Counted from the first letter of the stretch, positions 1 to 12,879 are shown. The stretch is 64,000 nt of DNA from Gnetum montanum (GCA_015680685.1 MNCI01004986.1:136813-200812), one strand, 5' to 3'. Numbers and translations: made by a program. Notes: generated by a model not told the origin, from the sequence alone.

Positions 1-800
1 CAACCAACTATGCTTTTCTTATGCATACCTGGGAATCATGGCTTATAATTTGTGTTATAAGATGGAGAAAGGAATAAAGAAAAGAAAATACTAGCATGAA
101 CCTACAATAGTGAAAGTCGATGAGACAAGAGTAAGGAAAAAATATGAAAAGGGCCTAATTGTTGGAAAGTGAGGAAGAAGGAGCAACCTTCTTCTTATTG
201 TTGAATTTGAACTTGGACTTCGATCTAGGTCTTGTAGGAATATGACTTAAAAATTATCTAGCTAGGAAGTTTATTTTGTTGTTTTCCTAGTTTAAGGCCT
301 AAGAATTTCACTAGGTACAACCATAAACTAAGTTAACAACAAAGGATATTTTTTTAAAAAATGGATTTTTTTAATTAAATCAGGAAAGAAAGGAAAGAAC
401 AAAAAATTGAAACTAAAGACAAGATAATATCAGAATAGAGCTAGTTTAGGGATATCGTGATGGTGGTTCTTCTTCTACCACTAGAGAAGGTTTTGATGCA
501 AAAATTTAGGCCACAAGGAAACTGAACGCACAACACCCAAAAGTGCATAATTCTATAAGGCTATTGCCTAGGGCATCTTGCACATGGGCATGACTAGCCT
601 AGGAATAGTCTTGGTGGAAGAGGAGTGCAACAAATAATTTTAACAGAACATAAAATTTAAAAATGTAAAAGTAGAAAAGAGCAAAAATATTGAAGATGAA
701 ATGCATTAAGCTAAAACAATAATAGTTAATGTTACATTACATAAACATGAACATGGGAAAAATATCAAAAGGGAAAGGAAGGGACATAGTAGGTCAATCT
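1..800. other. Intergenic DNA, no gene recognised
   Basis: AT-rich sequence with short reading frames only. I see no conserved protein motif, tRNA or LTR end here. Confidence 0.5.
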
Positions 801-804
801 GCAA

Positions 805-2010
805 TCCATTTACTTTTGAAAGGTTGATTCATGAACAATAAAAAGCATCCAATAGCAAGCAACTACTAGCAGCAACAACTAGAATCATCCAAGAAACAAT
901 CGATTGTGGGTACAACACTAGCCAGTGAGTTGCATGTAGTAGCAGTACTAATATTGAAATGGAGAAGGGGTATAGGATGAGGAGATGGTGGGATGGAACA
1001 AGAGAAGGGAAGGGAGAAGATAAAGAAGAAGCCTTCTTCTCATGGCTTGCTAATGCTCTCCTGTGTGTCCAAGAAAGCCTTTTATAAGGCTTTCTCCTTC
1101 TTTTGTTGCTTCTCTTCCTTTTTCAAGAGGAAGTGGAAATGGCCATGTGTCTACCCACTTGGCTATCATGCATGATAACCTTTGCCAAGTGTGATGGAGT
1201 GGAGATCATTCAAACTTCATTGGTAATTTGAATCTCCTTATTTATGTCCATGCTTGCCATCTATTCAAGGAAAAATAAAGAAACTTAGAGTATTTGTAAA
1301 ATCATATGCTTTAATCAAGAGAAGAAACTATTACTTATTATTTATTTATTTATTGTTCGTATCATTTAAAATGTAGAAACATTTAATGATAACTAACAAT
1401 TTTGCAAACATCTATGGTATTAAAGCCTATTATAACTTTAGCATAATTAGCTCCAATCCATCCAATTTTGAAAGGTTGATTCATGAATAACAACAAGTGT
1501 CCAACAATACGCAACCACTAGCAACAACAACTAGAAGCATTCAAGCAACAACCAATTACAAGTATAACACTAGGTAGTGAGTTGGATGTAGTAGCAACAC
1601 TAATATGGAAATTGAAAAGGAGTATAGGATGAGGAGATGGTGGGATGGAATAGAAGAAGGGAAGGGAGAAGAGAAAGAAGAAGAAGCCTTCTTCTCAGTT
1701 CTTGTTGATGCTCTCCTTTGTGCCTAAGAAGGCCTTTTATAAGGCTTTCTCCTTCTATTGTTACTTCTCTTCCCTTTTTAGAAGGAAGAAGAATTGGCCA
1801 TGTGTCCACCCACTTGGTCATCATGGATGATCTCCTTTGCCAAGTGTGGCAAAGTTGAGATCTTCTAAACTTCCTTGGTAATTTGAATCTCCTTATTCAT
1901 TTCCATGCTTGCCACCTATAGAAGAAAAAATAAACTTAAAGTATTCATAAAATCAAAAATTTTAATCATAGAAAGAAGCTATTACTTATTATTTATTTCT
2001 TTTTTATTCT
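805..2010. repeat. Pair of diverged direct repeats, about 550 bases each
   Basis: The segment at about 805-1345 recurs in the same orientation at about 1456-2010, offset by roughly 650 bases. Shared blocks include 'aggatgaggagatggtggga', 'ccttttataaggctttctcc' and a terminal 'ttacttattatttattt'. Both copies contain a purine-rich stretch followed by a pyrimidine-rich one. The small ORFs in them are not conserved between copies, so I do not call genes. They may be LTR remnants or a local tandem duplication. Confidence 0.7.
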
Positions 2011-2029
2011 CCTAGTTGGGAAGATGTGG

Positions 2030-2250
2030 TATGTCCCTATCTTAAAATAGATCTCTTTAGCAGTGGACAGCCCATTATACTCTTTTTCAATTGTTCCATA
2101 TGCCCTCTATAATCATAAGTTTCTAGCATATGTGTTGGACCTTTTAGAGATCTGAGTAATATTGGCTTCAACATTTGGCAAATTCAATGCTAAGCAAATG
2201 GCCTCAACTAAATATGACATTGTTATTTCTTCAATTTTCATAGTAGCATC
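2030..2250 (-). pseudogene. Athila/Tat-like third-ORF fragment, minus strand
   Basis: Read on the minus strand, this piece encodes 'MSYLVEAICLALNLPNVEA' and, after two stops, 'YGTIEKEYNG' and 'KEIYFKI'. The plus-strand element has the same series between about 13870 and 14070: 'VSYLMKAIT', 'ALGLPKIETS', 'YGVDHKEYGAL', 'IYFKIVAYHL'. The match shows that this third ORF is a real conserved coding region of the family. Here it lies directly beyond the gag remnant with no pol between, so the element is internally deleted. The function of the third ORF is unknown to me. Confidence 0.7.
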
Positions 2251-2279
2251 ATCTTATGAATTCTACTAAAATTGATGAA

Positions 2280-4036
2280 CTTATTCTAAATGTCATTTAC
2301 CATTACTAATGTAATTTTCTCTTTCACTATCTTAAGTATTATTGATAAATTTTCATACACAGAGTCCCATATTTTTTCTAGCTTTGCTTCAATATCATTT
2401 ACTAGTTTTTAGATGGGTAGTGTTTTCCACTAACTCACATCTTTTATGGCTTCCTCTTTCCATGTCTCACAAATTCTCACATCTATTTTCCTGAGAGTAG
2501 GATCTTTATTATACTCTTCAGCTAACTCTCTCTTATGTATCTCTCCTTCTTCTTTTACCACTTAGTCTAGCAACTATTATATTTGATGGGTTATTATTTT
2601 GAACAATCTTCCTTGGCCATACACTCCAAGGGTCTTTCTTGTTTTGTTTCTCAAAACATCAATGATATGCCACAATTCTTTCCTTTAAGAAAATCTATGG
2701 CCTAGGCATCTATGTAATAATGAATAATTTTTACAAATTACTGCATCAATAGAATCATATGTCCCTTACTTCCATCTTTGGATTTATTTTCTTAAATTTG
2801 ACACTCTTGAGTATGTTTGATATTTATTGTTAAAGAGCTCTTTCATGGTACTCCATCTTCTAATAGATTTCAATTCTAAGAATCTGTACCAACTTTTTAC
2901 TTCCTTTATGAGTGTTATATGAAATAACTTTAATTTCTATTAATCATTTTCTATATTTTGTAGGGTGCATGCAACATGAAATGCTTGAAGGTGATGTTCT
3001 AGATTAGCATTGTATTCCCCTTCAAACTTTGAAATATTATTCATATCAAGTCACTTGATGCAACTATCTCTTAAGTGTTGGGTTTGTATATACACTACTT
3101 ATCTAATGTTGATTATTCTTTGAGTGGCCAATAGGGGTTCTTCATAGTCTTTGGGTTGGTAATCTTTCTTGTAGTAATGACCTCTTGATGCTCATGATGT
3201 TCTCTTCTCTCATATCTTTATTTCCTTCTCTATCTTACTTATTATCTTCTTTCTCATCATGATGCCTTCTTCTATTAGTGTATCTTTCATGACCTCTTCT
3301 TATTTGCCTATCATGATCTCTTAATCTTTGTGCTTCCTTGTCAGAATCTATTGACAAGTGTGATGAAAAAGATGGGGAACTTGGAGAACAATGCTAGTTT
3401 ATTCTCATTTTATGATTTCTTGATTTGTCTCATCTAGATCTATGAGAGATCTTAGGCCTTAAATTCCTCCTAAGTTTGGAGTTTTCCTCATCTCTTCTAG
3501 GGATTTCTATAGGGTTTGAATGTAATTTTCATTTCACATGATCTTAAATGCATATAATAGGTGATTGAGAACTAGATCTAAGCGAGTGATGAGACTTCTC
3601 AACTTTCTATGACATATATTTCTTCTTTGTAAGGAATTATCTATGGTGCTTTTTTTACTTTCCCTTGTTCATATCTTACCACCATGATAGCATCTCTTCT
3701 TTCTTGATCCTCTATTGATTTATATGACCTTGTCATGTTTTTGGTAACTTGATACCCTTCTTATACATGGCTAAGACTTGATCTACATAGAGTTTCTTGA
3801 AGCATAGATGATGCTGAAAGATCATGTGGCAAGATAATGTTGTCTTATAAGTCCTTTAGTCGAAACTATTCATCCTAGTGGAAAATGAACATGCAATCAG
3901 GATAATAATGGTCAATATGAGCATATGATATTTTAGTTTACATCAGTCTATTCCAATTTTTTTCATTATAATTTTTGTCATTTCTTTTATTAAGGTCAAT
4001 AGTCTGTAGAGATTTTACTTTATGTGGAGAAGCCAT
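2280..4036 (-). pseudogene. Degenerate retrotransposon gag, minus strand
   Basis: The likely start is the minus-strand ATG near 4036 (MASPHKVKSLQT). Around 2780-3060 the minus strand reads 'FEGEYNANLEHHLQAF', then 'KEVKSWYRFLELKSI' and 'YQTYSRVSNLRK', a typical retrotransposon Gag core. The plus-strand element has the equivalent 'YKMYSRVSNLRRQIQG' near 6270. Further along, 'RKTLGVYGQGRLFK' and 'YNKDPTLRKIDV' match 'IRTLGVYAQGRLLE' and 'YNKDPSVRK' at 6430-6600. Many stops and frame changes make it non-functional. It is older than, or as decayed as, its plus-strand relative. Confidence 0.75.
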
Positions 4037-4154
4037 TTTTTAAGTCTTTTAATGCTTAAGTGTGTGTTTTGAAATTATTCTGAGTGTGAAAAATAAGCTT
4101 TACAATACTTGATACAATGAATTGTGTTAAAATCAACTAACTAGCAAATATTAA

Positions 4155-4172
4155 TACATCCTCAACAATTAT
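4155..4172 (-). other. Decayed tRNA-Asp-type primer-binding site
   Basis: The reverse complement reads TGACATAATTGTTGAGGA. It fits the Athila/Tat-type tRNA-Asp site (TGGCGCC...GGGGA) with nearly all differences of the C-to-T or G-to-A kind. It sits between the minus-strand gag start and an LTR-like end, where a PBS belongs. Confidence 0.5.
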
Positions 4173-4506
4173 GTCAATGATAAGTAGCAAAGAATTGCAA
4201 TACTCACCTATAGAAGTCATAAGTGTTTATGCATAATCAGATTGTAATCTATGGATGGACAATGTAACTATACTAATGAGTTGATAAGTTTGTGATCGTT
4301 GCATTCTCACTTTGAGTTAGCAAAATACAAAACATATGGTTTAACTCTTAGTGAGGTATATGATTAGTTGATGTTGTTAAGCTCTCTATGTGCAAAGGGT
4401 AAATATGATGAAAATATAAAGCTATTATAACCTATTAGTGATAAGTAACTAGTCTTGGCTTATCGTGCATGTCCTGATTAATGTAATTGTTATTGGGATT
4501 ACCAAG
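4173..4506 (-). mobile_element. Partial LTR of minus-strand Athila/Tat-like element
   Basis: It begins 'tgataag' next to the PBS and, read on the minus strand, resembles the end of the family LTR. The end near 4480-4506 ('ttattgggattaccaag') resembles the minus-oriented LTR fragment at 37505-37535 ('ttgttaggattaccaag'). The plus-strand element inserted here, duplicating CCAAG. I could not follow the rest of this LTR convincingly beyond 23112. Confidence 0.5.
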
Positions 4507-5452
4507 TGATGAGTCATCATTAGTTTGCTGCATTGACAAGGCCTCATCAATACAGTCGACCACGTCGACAAGGCCTTGTCCATGAGGCCCTATCGATGCA
4601 TCTCAACCTATGTTGATGATGCCTCAATGACATAGTATCTATCTATTGCCTATAAATGTGTGCCTACCTACCACATTTTTGGGGAGTCTAAATTTTAATA
4701 GTAGCAAAGCTCTTGCATTTTTTCCATTCGAAAGTAGGAATTTTCTTCCTAAGTGGCTACAACACGAATCATTGAGTGTATGAATCTTTATTCGAGCATC
4801 ATTATACCTAAGCATGACAATGTGTGTAGTAATAAAGATGAGTTTTCTAATAAACCTTGTAGCACTTTGGATAGATTAGCTCTTTTATTTATGCATTCAA
4901 TGTTTTCAATTATTTGTTAATTATTCTCAATTATTTTGCAATTATTTTCCAGCAATTGAGTTAATGAGATTATTAAGTTAGATAGATTAAATACATGAGT
5001 ATTACTACTTCGAGCATAACACGTATTCACGTTGTAATCCTAGCAACATTATCACTTGGTACACCCACTACTATAACGTTTGGTCACCCAGTAGTGATTA
5101 CATGGGTTCAAGACATGTACAAAAAGTGGGTATAGATACTTATGTTATGATTACTTAAATGATTAGTTAATTAGTCATTTAGATTAGTTAATTAAACTCC
5201 TTTTTATCTATATTTTGAGCACTTAAGATATAAAATACAAAATGATAAAAATCGGATGCCTCAGTTACACTTAACCATACCAACGTACATCACAACTGTA
5301 GTTAGAAGGACAATGATTCACCTTAAGGCTGGATTTACTTTTCTAAAGGGCTAGTGCACTGGAAATGATAAAGTCTATGGAATTTGACTGAGTTGTGTGT
5401 GAATGCTTCATGATTCGTATGGTTGGGCATAGGGGTATCTTTCTACTGATCA
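4507..5452 (+). repeat. 5' LTR of the Athila/Tat-like element
   Basis: 946 bases. It starts TGATGAGTCATCAT and ends TGATCA just before the PBS. A TATA-type motif TATAAATG lies at 4651-4658. Upstream of it are several short GGCCT/AGGCC and GTCGAC motifs that can pair. The match to 22156-23107 is clear along its whole length, with many transition differences. Confidence 0.9.
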
Positions 5453-5453
5453 T

Positions 5454-5472
5454 TGGCGTCATTGCTAGGGAC
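5454..5472 (+). other. Primer-binding site, tRNA-Asp type
   Basis: TGGCGTCATTGCTAGGGAC begins one base after the LTR end. It differs from the usual Athila/Tat tRNA-Asp site mainly by C-to-T and G-to-A changes. Confidence 0.8.
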
Positions 5473-5606
5473 TTTATTTGTGGAATGTGTGCTATTCAGG
5501 TTTAAGAGGATACCACTAATATCGTTGTACAAACCTAAAAGTTAGTATCATTCCCACTATACATAAATTATACAAGCACACTGACAATTTCATTTTGCTT
5601 TACAAA

Positions 5607-7460
5607 ATGTTTTCTTCTTCTCGTAAGCATGACGATACTAGACCACCAATCCCACAGGAAGCCAAGGTGATATACACTCATCCAGATGAGTTTATACCAA
5701 ATTTCACCTTCATCCTACATCAGGATGAACAAATGCAATGGCATGATATGGAGGGTAATGTTATTTTTCCACTCGATCGATCTATGCCTAGAATGCTAAT
5801 TAAAATCCTTAAGAAATTGGGCATTGTAGATCTTCATGAAGAGTATGTTGTGAATGGATATGACACTTGGAACTATAGTCCCACTAAAACACAACATAAG
5901 TTGGATAAATGTCAGAAGAGACTCCATGAAGCCACAAAGAGGAAACATTACACTAATCCCTTGTTCCTACTAAATCAAGAGGGCAATGAGGATCCTTCCT
6001 TAGAAGGTTCTCAACATGAAAAATCTTCACCCCATACCTAGATATGAACAATATCCCAAGATTTAAGAAGGGATATAATTCTGATCCATAGAAAAATATA
6101 TAAGCTTTTTAAGATGCTTATGCCTTATAAAAAATCAACAACAAGTGGTAAAAACTCAAGCTTTTTCCAAGGACACTCATTAAGAAACTTGAAAGTTGAT
6201 ACCAATCCTTAGCACTGAAATCTATTTGAAGATGGAGTACCATGTTAAAACTATTCAATGATAAATATAAAATGTACTCTAGAGTGTCTAACTTGAGAAG
6301 GCAAATCCAAGGCTAGAAACAAGGAGCACATGAACCTTAGATGTCACCATGGGTTGATACTATTCACTCCTACATAGATGTCCTGGCCATGGTTACTCTT
6401 AGAGAGAACAACTTCACCACATCATAGATGGGCTTAGGGAAAAAATAAGAACCCTTGGGGTATATGCCCAAGGGAGGTTGCTTGAAATGAGAGCTCATCA
6501 GATCCAAAGGCTAATTGAGCATGTAGTAAAAGAAAAAGGTGAGCTACAAAAAAGGGAGAGTGTTGAAGAGTATAATAAGGACCCATCCGTTAGAAAATGA
6601 GAGGTTCAATTTTGTGATAAGAAGGAGTCACCACTTGATAAAGTGATGAAAAAAAAGACCTTGCCTATCCAAAAATCTATTTCTAACATTTCAGCCAAGG
6701 TTGACAAGTTATGGGACTCTTTGGATGAAACCTTTCAAATTGCATTGAAGATTGCTGAAGAATCCAAAGAGCAAAATAGTGATCATAATCACAAAAGGTA
6801 AAAAGAAGCTAAATGTGCCTACTAAAGAGGTAAGGGCAAAGTTGATGTAGTAGAGGAAGTTATGGTGTCTGACTCTAAGGATGAGATCAAATGTGATATC
6901 TATCAATATAAACATTCAAAGGGGTGTTACCCTATGATGTTACACTTACAAGAATCCGAAGTGTATGCACTGAACCCTTGCCTAGCACATAGAAAAGCTC
7001 CAAGATGATCGCCTTATCCTCAAGACAATCTAGGATAGTTCCACCAACATCAAAAAGCTTACTACCCAAGTAGAACTCCTCTACAACCTTATGAAAAATA
7101 CCAACAATGGTACCACACAATCATCGAAAATTCCACCACCAATGTAACAATACCCTTATAGGTAACTAGATCCATATGGGTACTATGTTCAACAACCTAT
7201 CTCCCCTAGAAGTTTGGTAAGTTATGTATCATTCAAACATCACTATTACCCTCTAGAATACCACCAAACACATTCACCATCTACTCGAGGGGAAAACCCA
7301 TATCAATATCTTTATCATCCTCCACATCCCTCTACACCTACACCTCCACCTTGAACTCAGTTACCTCCTACTTCGTCCATGTAGGATGAAATTCCTCCAC
7401 ATCAGGTTGTACATTCATAACCAATTTTTCAACCCTATGGTCTAGCTAATCAATTAAGGA
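5607..7460 (+). pseudogene. Gag of the Athila/Tat-like element
   Basis: The first open stretch (5595-6041) carries 'YTHPDEFIPNFTFILHQDEQ', which matches the minus-strand relative near 3880-3950 ('YAHIDHYYPDCMFIFH'). I prefer the ATG at 5607, because MFSSSRKHDD then lines up with MASPHKV of the relative. Downstream the Gag core is broken by stops ('KSI', stop, 'RWSTM' near 6220-6240). The region 7130-7400 is rich in Pro, Tyr, Gln and His, as in the C-terminal part of such Gags. I found no clear zinc knuckle. Confidence 0.7.
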
Positions 7461-7582
7461 AATGACCTTTCTTCTAGCCCAAAAATCCTCTCTAGCTCTC
7501 ACAACCTAATCTAACTAATCACCCTATATCTCCAATACCCTTATCCTCTGCATCAAATACCTTTGAGCACCCTTCAAACCAG

Positions 7583-8101
7583 GTGTTGCCTAGGATCCAC
7601 ATTATAATGCTAACTCATGTTATTTCTAACTGGATCAAGGCTAGCAACCTTCCTACAAAAAGATGTGATCTAGGAAGTCCACTCATCTTTCTACAAATTG
7701 CTAGACAAGAGCCATGCAATCCTCTTCTTGACTTTAGTTCTAAAGTTAACCTCATCTCCCATGATATGTACAAAGCCTACTACCTACCACCTCTTAAGAA
7801 TAGCAACATCCAGTTAGAATTAGTAGATCAATTGATTATGATCCCTTTGGGATTAGTAGAAGACATTGTGACCACAGTTTATGGGTGGTCGTATCCTACT
7901 GATTTTTTGATAATCAAGGTGGACAACTACAAAAATGACTTTCCCATCATCATGGAAAGGGCTTGGTTAAGCACAGTCAATGTGGGAATGGGTATAAGGG
8001 ACTTATCTCTTAAAATATCTAAGGAGAATGAGTTAGGAAAATTTGAGAAGAAGTGTATTCAATGCATCACATACAGTGACAATGGGTGCAATTATGTGTA
8101 A
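7583..8101 (+). pseudogene. Retropepsin-like protease of the Athila/Tat-like element
   Basis: A 172-codon open stretch carries the family's protease framework: 'LLDFSSKVNLISHDMYKA', then 'IPLGLVEDIVTTVYGWSYP', 'TDFLIIKVD' and 'FPIIMERAWLST'. Its order, between Gag and RT, fits. The catalytic Asp is followed by Phe-Ser-Ser in place of the expected Leu/Thr/Ser-Gly-Ala, so the active-site loop is damaged. It would have matured the Gag-Pol polyprotein. Confidence 0.7.
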
Positions 8102-8589
8102 AATATTTGGTCAATTAAAAGCACTTACATTAAGGCATGCAATCAGCGTGCATAAGAAATTAATATTCAATGGTATCTGTATGCTACAGCCACAAAGTAG
8201 GAGGGCACCCAGTGGCTAATAGTTGATCTAGATAGCAACACAATATGCATAGAGCCAACTAAGAGCTTAACTTATGCATATGTAGAAGGCATGGACAAAA
8301 TTAAACAAGTTCATTTCCAACTCTCTAATGAAGATGATGATAATTCTTGAAAAGAGTTGAAGATCCTTGAACAATTTAAGTAGAAGCCCTTAGAACTAAA
8401 AACTTTACTAGTCAGAATGGAATATGCATTTTTAAAGAATGGTAAATGAGTCATCATTAATGCCAAACTTACCCCTGAATAAAAAGAAAAGTTGTTGAAA
8501 GTGGTGAATAAATGGACAACAACCTTCACTTGGTCATATCCATAACTAATAGGAATCGACCCAAGGATATACCAGCACTGCATCTACAC

Positions 8590-9964
8590 TGACTCGGGCA
8601 TGAGCCTAGAAGGTAGCCATAGAGGTGGCTAAACCCCAAATTGAAGTAAATAATTCAGGGGAAAATAGAGCAACTCCTCAACATGGGATCTATCTATCTA
8701 ATCATGGATAGTGAGTGGGTGAGTCCACTCGTAATTGTACAAAAGAATGATGGTAAATGGCAAGTTTACATTGACTTTAGGTTGTTAAATATGGCAACAT
8801 TTAAGGATCATTTTCCTTTGCCATTTGTGGATCAAGTATTAGACATCATATCCAAGCATTGTTATTATAGTTTCTTGGACAATTATAGTGGCTATAACCA
8901 AATCGAAATTGTGCTAGAAGACCAAGCCAAGATAACATTCACGAGTCCTTGGGGAGCTTTTGCATACTCTAAGATGCCCTTTCACTTATGCAATGCCCCT
9001 ATGATATTTCAACGCTTAGTCCTTAGTATATTTCAACAAAAAATTGGTAGTGGCATTGAAGTTTTCATGGATGAATTCTCCACCTATGGAGCTACCTTTG
9101 GGCAAGCCTTGGACCAACTTGAGTAAGTACTAAAGAGATGTGTTGAGACAAACCTATGACTCAATTGGCAAAAGAGCCATCTCATGGTACAAGAAGGCAT
9201 TGTGCTATGGCATGAATTTCATAGAAAGGGATTGAGGTAGACCCAGAAAAGATAAGGGTCATCCAAGGATAACACGTCAACCAAAGACCATTAAAGATGT
9301 TTGGTCATCCCTTGGACACACTAGCTACTACCGACACTTTATTAATAATTTTTCTAAGATTGCAAAGTTGTTGGTAGAACTTACAAAGAAAGGTGCATCT
9401 TTCATTTAGACTAAGGAATGTGAAAATGTATTCCAGCAATTAAAAGAGAAACTCATAGAAACACCAATCCCACAAGCACTTGATTGATCCAAACCATTCC
9501 ATATCATGACATATGCATCTAACTATGCTTTGGGAGCAATACTCATGTAGTTGAACAATAAGAAGCATTCATATTATATCCACTACATGAGTTGAAGCAT
9601 TGTGGGGGCACAATTAAATTATGCCACCATGGAAAAAGAATTAATGGTAGTGGTGTATGCACTAGAAGTGTTTAGATATTGTGTGCTAAGTTACAAAGTA
9701 TTTGTACATATGAACCACAGTGCAATTCACTTCCTTATGAATAAGACAATGGTGAGCCCTCATGTTATACGATGGCTTGTGATCTTGCAAGAATTTGATC
9801 TTACTATGGTAGATCGAAAAGGGATCGAGAATGAGATTTCTAACCATCTTTCTCACTTAAGATGGGATAACAAAGAGGAGGAGAGCCCACTCTCTAATCA
9901 ATTTCTAGATGAACTCTTCTTTACTGGAGCAATAAATGAACACACACCTGAAAAAGCAATATGA
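8590..9964 (+). pseudogene. Reverse transcriptase and RNase H of the Athila/Tat-like element
   Basis: RT is readable from about 8640 to 9126: 'WVSPLVIVQKNDGKW', 'DHFPLPFVDQ', 'FLDNYSGYNQIEI', 'FAYSKMPFHLCNAP' and 'IEVFMDEFSTYG'. The catalytic F-M-D-D has become F-M-D-E. The connection region follows ('SLGHTSYYRHFINNFSKIAK', 9310-9365), then RNase H ('MTYASNYALGAIL', 'NYATMEKELMVVVYALEVFR', 9505-9700). I see one RNase H domain only, which suits Athila more than Tat. Stops at 9124, 9409, 9484, 9548 and elsewhere break the frame. Confidence 0.85.
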
Positions 9965-10119
9965 TATAATGGCATCCTCACATATCTTCTCACTCAAGAG
10001 ATGCCACGAGACTTGGATTTTAGGAAAAAACAACAATTTCTTCATCAGGTTAAATACTTCATGGAAATTAACGGACACCTTTACAAGGTGTATGTCGATG
10101 GCCTGATCCATTAGTATGT

Positions 10120-11270
10120 TGGTGTGTCCCTAACAAAGATCAACTACACATTCTTGAGCATGCTCATGAAGGACCTTGTAGAGGCCACTATACAAGGAGA
10201 TGCATGTTCATAAAAATCTTGATGGCAAGATACTATTGGCCCACAATCCTTAGAGATGCCCACCAATTTGTCAAGTCTTGTGAACATTGTCAATGTGATG
10301 AGGGGATGACCACTCGTATGGAAGGTCCTCAATAGTGGATTCAACCACTAGAACCTTTCGACATATGGGGCATTGAGTTCATGGGTCCCAACACACCCAT
10401 GTCTAATGGGAAAGTGTATATTATAGTAGCAATTGACTATTACACAAAATGGGCTAAAGCGGCAACCGTTACAGATTGCACATCATCCACTGCCACCAAA
10501 TTTATATAACACCATATTGTAAATAGGTTTGGGGTGTTGCATTCACTAATTTTTGATAACAGAACTCATTTCACAGGTGCCACATTTAGAAAATTAATGC
10601 AATTATTGGGGGTAGAACATAAATTAACAACACCTTACCACCCCCAAGCCAACAGTCAAGCAAAGATAACCAACCAAGAGATTACAAAAATATTAACATG
10701 AACCATTAGCAAATATAGGAAGGATTGGAACACAAAACTTAATGATTCTCTCTAGGCTTATTGATCAACTTGGAAACTTCCTATTGGATATTCTCCCTAT
10801 GAGTTAGTGCACGAAAAACTTCCAACACTTCCAATTCAATCTGAGCTCCGTACACTCTCAATAGCCTATGAGCTAAACCTTGACCTAAGTTTAGCATAAA
10901 AGGAAAGATTGATTAATCTGAATGTGCTAGATGAAAATTTCTTAGTAGCCCTATCTTTGAATGAGGTAAATAAGGCATACAATAAGCAATGCCACGACCT
11001 TAGAATTAGGAAAGTAAGGTTTCAACAAGGAGATAAGGTACTTTACTAGAACCCCACACATGTACCTCAAAAGGAAAAATTTCAAAAATTATGGGAGGAA
11101 CCTTATATAATTAATCAAACCTTTCTCTTTGGGACCATGATAATTTACAAACCTAATAGCCCAAATAAAAAGAAGTTGATCAATATCCAACAAATTAAAA
11201 CTTTCCTAGAACCAAGACTAGCCAGTGTAACTATTGCCTTACCTTATGGACATCCACATTCTATTTTTTG
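10120..11270 (+). pseudogene. Integrase of the Athila/Tat-like element
   Basis: The HHCC zinc domain is at about 10141-10300 ('HAHEGPCRGHYT' ... 'CEHCQ'). The core follows: '[13 protein letters not shown]', '[14 protein letters not shown]' with the first catalytic Asp, and 'LIFDNRTHFTG' with the second. In 'NSQAKITNQEI' the position of the catalytic Glu is Lys (GAG to AAG). The C-terminal part continues to 'FLEPRLASV' near 11220. Stops and the lost Glu make it inactive. Confidence 0.85.
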
Positions 11271-11957
11271 AATGTCCTTCTTCCAACTCAATCATGGGGG
11301 AGATGGCCACCCATGCTAACCATTACCATGGCCTCTCAGTTTTTCTACCCTTTTTTTTTACATTTTTTATTTTACAATTTTTTATTTTCAAAGTTTTCTA
11401 ATTTTATATCATTTTTTAGTACATTTAAATTTTCTTGATTATTTTACACTTTCTTCTATACTTTACTTTATTTTTTTTCTTATGTTTCTTTTGATTATGT
11501 GTGATATTTTCTCATTTTTACTAATAAATATGCTTTATTATCATAGGACACAATGTTGTTGTTGTTGTTTACTAATGATGGCTTGTGCTTAATGTGTAAT
11601 TGTCGATGTCTAGTTTCTATTTTTGAATTTTGGTGTCTGATGACTCTTGACATGGTTATTTTTCATAGAACAAGTAGTGAATCCACATCATCCACCCATC
11701 CAATGAACTCTATGGTTTTTCTTATTATGGGAATTTGATGTCCCTTTTTCATTAATGAAACTTTTAATTAATCAGTGACCTTGGTAGTTCTAGAATTAGG
11801 AAGGATCCAAAGTTTTATAAAGGATGTGACTTCAAGGGGACTCAATATCCTTTGTACTATTCTTCTTGCTTGAGTGCTTGAGTGTTTTTTCATGGACTTC
11901 TTACCATTCCATGCCATCCAATGATAGGAAGAAAACTAACATCATTGCATGGTGTGG

Positions 11958-12068
11958 TTCCCATCATTCAAAAAAAATAAAAATGATGGGAATTCAAAGC
12001 ACACCCCTTTGACATGAATAAGTTCTTGTATTATGTTGTTCCCATTTCAAAAAAAAGAACAATGGGAA
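11958..12068. repeat. Two related hairpins with A-rich loops
   Basis: The first arm TTCCCATCATT (11958-11968) pairs with AATGATGGGAA (11982-11992) around an A-rich loop. The second, TTCCCATT (12039-12046), pairs with AATGGGAA (12061-12068), also around an A-rich loop. Both are followed by 'ttcaaagcac'. Confidence 0.7.
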
Positions 12069-12879
12069 TTCAAAGCACATTCCTTGAACAAATAAAAGAG
12101 CTGCAAGCACTAGTTTTGGGACTTGGAAGGCATACACCTATTCCTGAAGGTCCCCTCTAACTAAGGCCCTCTCTCTTCTCTTTGTGGAATGGTGGTTGTC
12201 TTACAGGAATACTCTTGTGTCTGGAGTGGGTGGATTAGTTGTAGAGTGGTAATGCAAAGTCATTGAAAGTGGTGGTTTTGGTCTAGACTGAGGATGGAAC
12301 TTCTTGGGTCATTTTAACCACAATTCCACAAGGGACTTCTTATGACCTCAATTTGGAACTCCATTCCACCTTCTTTATCATCCATCAATACTACCATAAT
12401 TCACCTCACTGTTGGGTTCTATGTTATGCTCTATGTCTTAGTCTGATGTATTGGGATTCTTTTGGGTTGGTCCTTAACTTGTCATGATCATTAAATAAAA
12501 TACAGGGCCCATGGACCCCTTAGTTGAGGTTATGCAAGGGAAAAAAGGGAATGAGCCTTCTATGGGGAGAACTCACTTACATATCTTGTGGCTTGATTAG
12601 TTAAGATTCCTTACCTTTGACATCATTACAATCTTATATTTTATATTTTCCATTGTGTAAACTACTCAGTACTCCTTAATCTTTCATTGCATTCATCCAT
12701 TAAATTAATTTTTCTCCATTTTTTCAAATTTATGAACTTCAACACCCTCTTCCCATAATTTTATACTATTCTTGGTCTTCTAAGCTTTCATTTGATCCCA
12801 ATTTCATCAAAAATTTCCCTGTATTTTGAAAGTCTGACCAAAGTCAATAGAAGTCAATGGTGATCAACAACTACATCGT

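Noticed and set aside
993-1824. Small ORFs in the direct repeat (60 and 74 codons, opposite strands)
   Set aside because: Not conserved between the two repeat copies.
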